Assembly: GCA_033002965.1 (NCBI GenBank)
Contig: JAURVB010013867.1
Span: forward strand, 1 to 64,000
DNA: 64,000 nucleotides
From: Piper betle
Lineage: Eukaryota; Streptophyta; Magnoliopsida; Piperales; Piperaceae
Reading direction: 5' to 3'
The notes beneath the pieces were generated by a model. That model saw nothing but the letters and a program-made list of their open reading frames with translations, made no database searches and was not told the origin of the DNA. Both the position numbers and the translations under genes were made by a program. Shown in pieces: positions 60,524 through 64,000 of the stretch (the first letter of the stretch is position 1; the number at the start of each line of letters is the position of its first letter).

Positions 60524-61364
60524 TGAGGAGGTTGTGAACATTGGAAAAAGATTCTCTCTATGCTGTTCCTTAATGGTATTTGTTTGGTTTTTCCGTTGTA
60601 TGTCGTAAATCATCCTGGCGTAGTTAGCTTATGAGTACTGTCAGCTCTTCTGGCCAAAGTAAATCCAGTTTTTTCATGTCATAGAACGCACAACAATGAT
60701 AATATTTGGCGATAGTGCAGTACCTTCCTGAGACGGGGCCGTGCTGTTATATGTTTTGCTATAAAAGCTTAGGTGTGGTAAATTTAGGTTCTTTGCATCG
60801 AATTCTGCTTTATTTGCGTCCCAACTATGAATTTTGGCTCACTAAGGTACAGGTACTACTATGTTCCTAATCCTCAAGTAGTTGGTGCTAGAGCTTGGAG
60901 CTCTTTAAGTTGCATGACAAAAGAATGTACAGCAGGAGCTGTCAAACAGTGGTACTGTGCTAGAACTGGAAGTTTCATCCTCATAAGGCCATCTGTGATT
61001 CACTTGTTTTTAGGTTTTAGTTGACATTGTGTGTTAATTTATCAATTGCTTACAGTTTCTCAATATAAATTTTAGAAGAAGAAAAAACTCACGTGGCACG
61101 CACGACTCCAAAAAGTTTGATACCCAGCAAAATGATGGAATGGAGTGCGATTCAAAATCAGATGGGAAAAGGTAAAAGTTTGAAATGAGTTACGGTGTAA
61201 AATTGACATTCAGTTTTGAAAAAGAGTTACAGAAACCCGACAGCAATCTACAGAAATACCATTTCTTTCCGTGGCTGTATCTACACTTCACCAAGGATAC
61301 AACATTGCACTAGCGTGATGCATATTTACAGTGAACTATGGACGGCAGCAGACAGCAACATGTG
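60524..61364. other. Spacer between convergent DRB and DCP2 genes
   Basis: Contains the 3' untranslated regions of both genes. No further gene seen. Confidence 0.5.
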
Positions 61365-63432
61365 CTACAATTGGTCACGACAAGGGGGTTCCATCGACCG
61401 AAAAATGTAAGCTGTGTCAAATTTGAAATTTCTATAGAATTTACTCGGTCTATCGTCATTCGATGATGAGCTAACTTTCGTATCAGCTATAGTTGTCACA
61501 GGCACCTGAGGAGATGCCATTCCTCCCGGAGAACTATTCTTTGCCTTCCACACGCATACCCCTGCTCATCCAAATGATCACATTCATGCCAAAGGTTTCA
61601 CAATGCTAGGATAAGTGTCATTAACAATTGCAAATTCAGATATCGAAAGTTCTTTTCTTTTTCTTTTTGAAGAAAAAGATAGACTTAGAGCAAGAACAGA
61701 ACGGTAAGTGCGGGTTGCAGTCTTGTCAAAGGAAAATACGTATATAAGCTACAATGAGGCAAAAAGTATGCGGGATAGCCCCGCGGGGGAGGCTAGAAGA
61801 TCACCTTTGGAGGAGCCATCAGACTTAGGAGTTGTAAAGGACTTGTGTTCTGAAATCCACTTTTTAAGAGACCTGTTACATCCCAACCACCCACATAAAA
61901 TGACGAGTCCCAGATGGAAGCATATACACAAAGCAACATCCTATTGGATACTCACGCCAAAAATGGGGCAACCATGTAAAGTTTTAGGCCATTGGCACCA
62001 CGAGACACTACATCCTTCCCAGCTGATGAAAGTTCATCAATCCGATGCCATGAAATTTCCTGCAAGCAACACAAGATGTGAATCCCAAAGTTAAGCACAA
62101 GAATGAATATAAATAAATGACAATTTTTTTTTCAAATATTAACATCAGCATTAGGATTTGTATTTTCATTTCCAGCAAGTTTATATCAGGCTGACGTAAC
62201 GGTTCCAAAAACTTTATGTAGTTTTCAGGTCATTCCAAATGCTCTAAAAGGTAAAAGCAGATTGGAACAACAATGCCCAATATTTATATGCCCAAAGATG
62301 GGATGAAAAAATCACGGGAAATTTCATATCTACAATAAAATTGACTATAGAATTCAAAGAACAAGAAAGGAATAAAAACATGTAGCTTTTCAAGTCACGT
62401 TTTTCTTTTGATTGGATGTCTCCGTAGAGACTCAAGCCATTTAAAAAAAAATCAACGCAAACAACATGCACCAGTCTAAAGAGAAAAGCTAGGTCATTTG
62501 TAGACGCACACTGATTTCATTTTTAGTCTGTGGCGCAAAAACTGTATCTTCCCTAACACCAATAACTATGAACAGTCGAACTCTCTGTTGACCAACTGTA
62601 ACTTCAATAAAGTCATCAAGCTTTAACTGTTCAGAAACATCACAACCGGTTTCCTCCAGCACCTGCAATCATGATCAATAGAGAAGCCACTGCGTGTCAA
62701 GTAGAAGGACAAGGCTAAGCAGGTTAGACAGTCATTCAAATCTTTATTCGCAAACTCAAAATGATAATACAACTAAATATGCTTTGCTGATAAATCATTC
62801 AATTTCTTCAGTCTGTTTATAGTTTCAAGATGAGCAAGCCAATATTACATGTCCAAAGTTCTTCACAGAGTCAAATAAAAAATTATGTGAAGTACTCATC
62901 GTTAGTTTCAAAATTTGAAGAAGATGTGTGCATAAAATAGGGAATTTCTTATAAAAAGATGGCTATAACATAAATTTTTTTAGTTTATGAAAGGATGAAA
63001 ACTCTTAGTGCATTCATAATAAAGAAAAAAGTAAGGTTCAAAAAGTTGATATGGAAGTCATAAACCTCGCGGATGGCGCATGTGTGATCCTCCTCATCTT
63101 TGTTCTTTTCCCCTAGGAAAACTCCAGCTAGCCCCAGCTTTCCAACCTTTCACTAATAAGCACTACAAAATAAAATAATAAACGATATAACCTAATCATA
63201 ATTGAAGAAATATTCACTGCAGAAAGAGAGAGCCCAAAAAGACCCCATTCTTATAATGTAACACTTATACAAATACGTAAACCATGTAGAAACATGTCAC
63301 TCACTCTCTCATAGGCTTCATCCAAAATTATGGCACCACTGACCGGAACCCGAGTCTTATAGGCAGTGAAGTCCTTGTAAATGTCATCAATATGTGCTAT
63401 GTAAGGCCTCAATGCATCACAGCTGCTAAACA
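61365..63432 (-). CDS. DCP2: mRNA-decapping enzyme subunit 2 (DCP2), 3' part, 6 exons, one apparent frameshift
   Basis: DCP2 is the Nudix hydrolase that removes the 5' cap of mRNAs in the cytoplasm. Minus-strand exons: 63432-63305 (FSSCDALRPYIAHIDDIYKD, end of the regulatory Box A, then VPVSGAIILDEAYER), 63162-63066 (CLLVKGWKAGASWSFPRG, then KDEEDHTCAIRE), 62662-62510 (VLEETGCDVSEQL, VTVGQQRVRL), 62059-61956 (EISWHRIDEL, LKLYMVAPFLA), 61872-61805 (SLKKWISEHKSF) and 61561-61365 (VCVWKAKNSS, FKFDTAYIF, stop). All junctions have GT-AG ends and matching phases. The Nudix box spans the second and third of these (G-x5-E-x7-R-E-V-x-E-E-x-G). Its spacing is right only if the T run at 63106-63109 (A run on the coding strand) is two bases longer. 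The N-terminal exons lie beyond 63432, probably outside the window. Confidence 0.9.
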
Positions 63433-64000
63433 CTAAAGAAGCTAAGGACTTTTCGGCCTCAATAAATATTATGCAACTGCCTAAAATTTCTCAATGACTT
63501 TGTTCATATAAAATTGTGTGTGCTGCTTCTTTCAACTGTAAAAAAATTGCCAGTCAACTAAACTACAACACAAAGGGGACACAGCATTTTGTCCAATACA
63601 TCAATGTAGACCATAGGCTGCTATTGAGAAGCTGTACGTGTCTCTCACGCAAGGAATGGCCCTGGTAAGGAAGAAACTCAAAATTGGGCAAGGATTAAAC
63701 TCTAGATACTAGAACTAACCATTGGGAATATAGCTTTCAGCAATAAACAAAAAACAAGAAGAAGGATTAGGAGCAAACAGAAGAATTAGAGGACAAAACT
63801 TCAGATTTTTATTCATAGCAAAAACTGATTTGGCCAAAGCCTACACCCTCATACATATATATATAATAAATTCACTCTCTTAAATCAACTAGAAATATAA
63901 CACACTTCCTAATAACTCCATAACTCTTAAAATATAAGACTTCAATACTCCTAAGACCCATACTTTAACTAGGAAAATAAGAAAAACTACTTCAAAACTA
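63433..64000 (-). other. Probable DCP2 intron sequence
   Basis: Follows the acceptor CTTCTTTAG at 63433 on the minus strand. The expected Box A exons are not recognisable up to the window edge. Confidence 0.4.

Overview
The window is nuclear DNA of a flowering plant. It has large AT-rich spacers, several families of plant retroelements and DNA transposons, plant gene families (plastid polyphenol oxidase, S40 senescence regulator, plant DRB protein, plant-type DCP2) and GT-AG introns. The very GC-rich first exons of the polyphenol oxidase, proteasome and S40 genes would suit a monocot or early-branching angiosperm, but this is only a hint. No tRNA, rRNA, CRISPR or organelle insert was recognised.

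Layout. 1-2176: two head-to-head pieces of a long-LTR element. 4592-6980 (-): a three-exon polyphenol oxidase gene. 7-9.5 kb: a tandem duplication, a tRNA-derived SINE and a TCGAG-rich element. 9997-11646 (+): a decayed coiled-coil pseudogene, followed by a small transposon with terminal repeats. 13.4 kb: a severed ribosomal protein L12 tail beside an inverted-repeat element. 14.66-19.46 kb (-): a damaged 20S proteasome beta4 gene with a 2.76 kb hAT-type transposon in an intron. 20764-26051 (+): a complete but dead Ty1/copia element. 26.9-27.6 kb: unidentified exon remnants. 28365-30088: an LTR element whose interior is a tandem array of polypurine-tract-like modules. 31.8 kb: an orphan promoter plus first exon. 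34630-37397 (+): a solo LTR of the family seen at 1-2176, in the opposite orientation. 38544-38968 (+): an S40-family gene. 39-57 kb: mostly gene-free AT-rich DNA with a CACTA-like remnant (42.7-44.9 kb) and local duplications. 57485-60523 (+): a DRB2/3/5-type double-stranded RNA-binding protein gene. 61365-63432 (-): the 3' part of a DCP2 decapping enzyme gene, convergent with it.

The most important global observation is that all five recognisable host genes carry frameshifts, and nearly all lie in short homopolymers (G, C, A or T runs one or two bases off the family frame). The surrounding protein sequence is well conserved. The simplest reading is residual consensus error of a long-read assembly, so PPO, S40, DRB and DCP2 are annotated as genes with a suspect base. 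The proteasome gene has extra lesions and is called a probable pseudogene.

Functionally the genes are unrelated neighbours rather than a pathway. The convergent DRB/DCP2 pair (double-stranded RNA handling and mRNA decapping) is the only thematic pairing and may be coincidence. No undescribed multi-gene system is supported. The most unusual structures are the polypurine-module array inside the LTR element at 28-30 kb and the cargo-bearing hAT element inside the proteasome intron.
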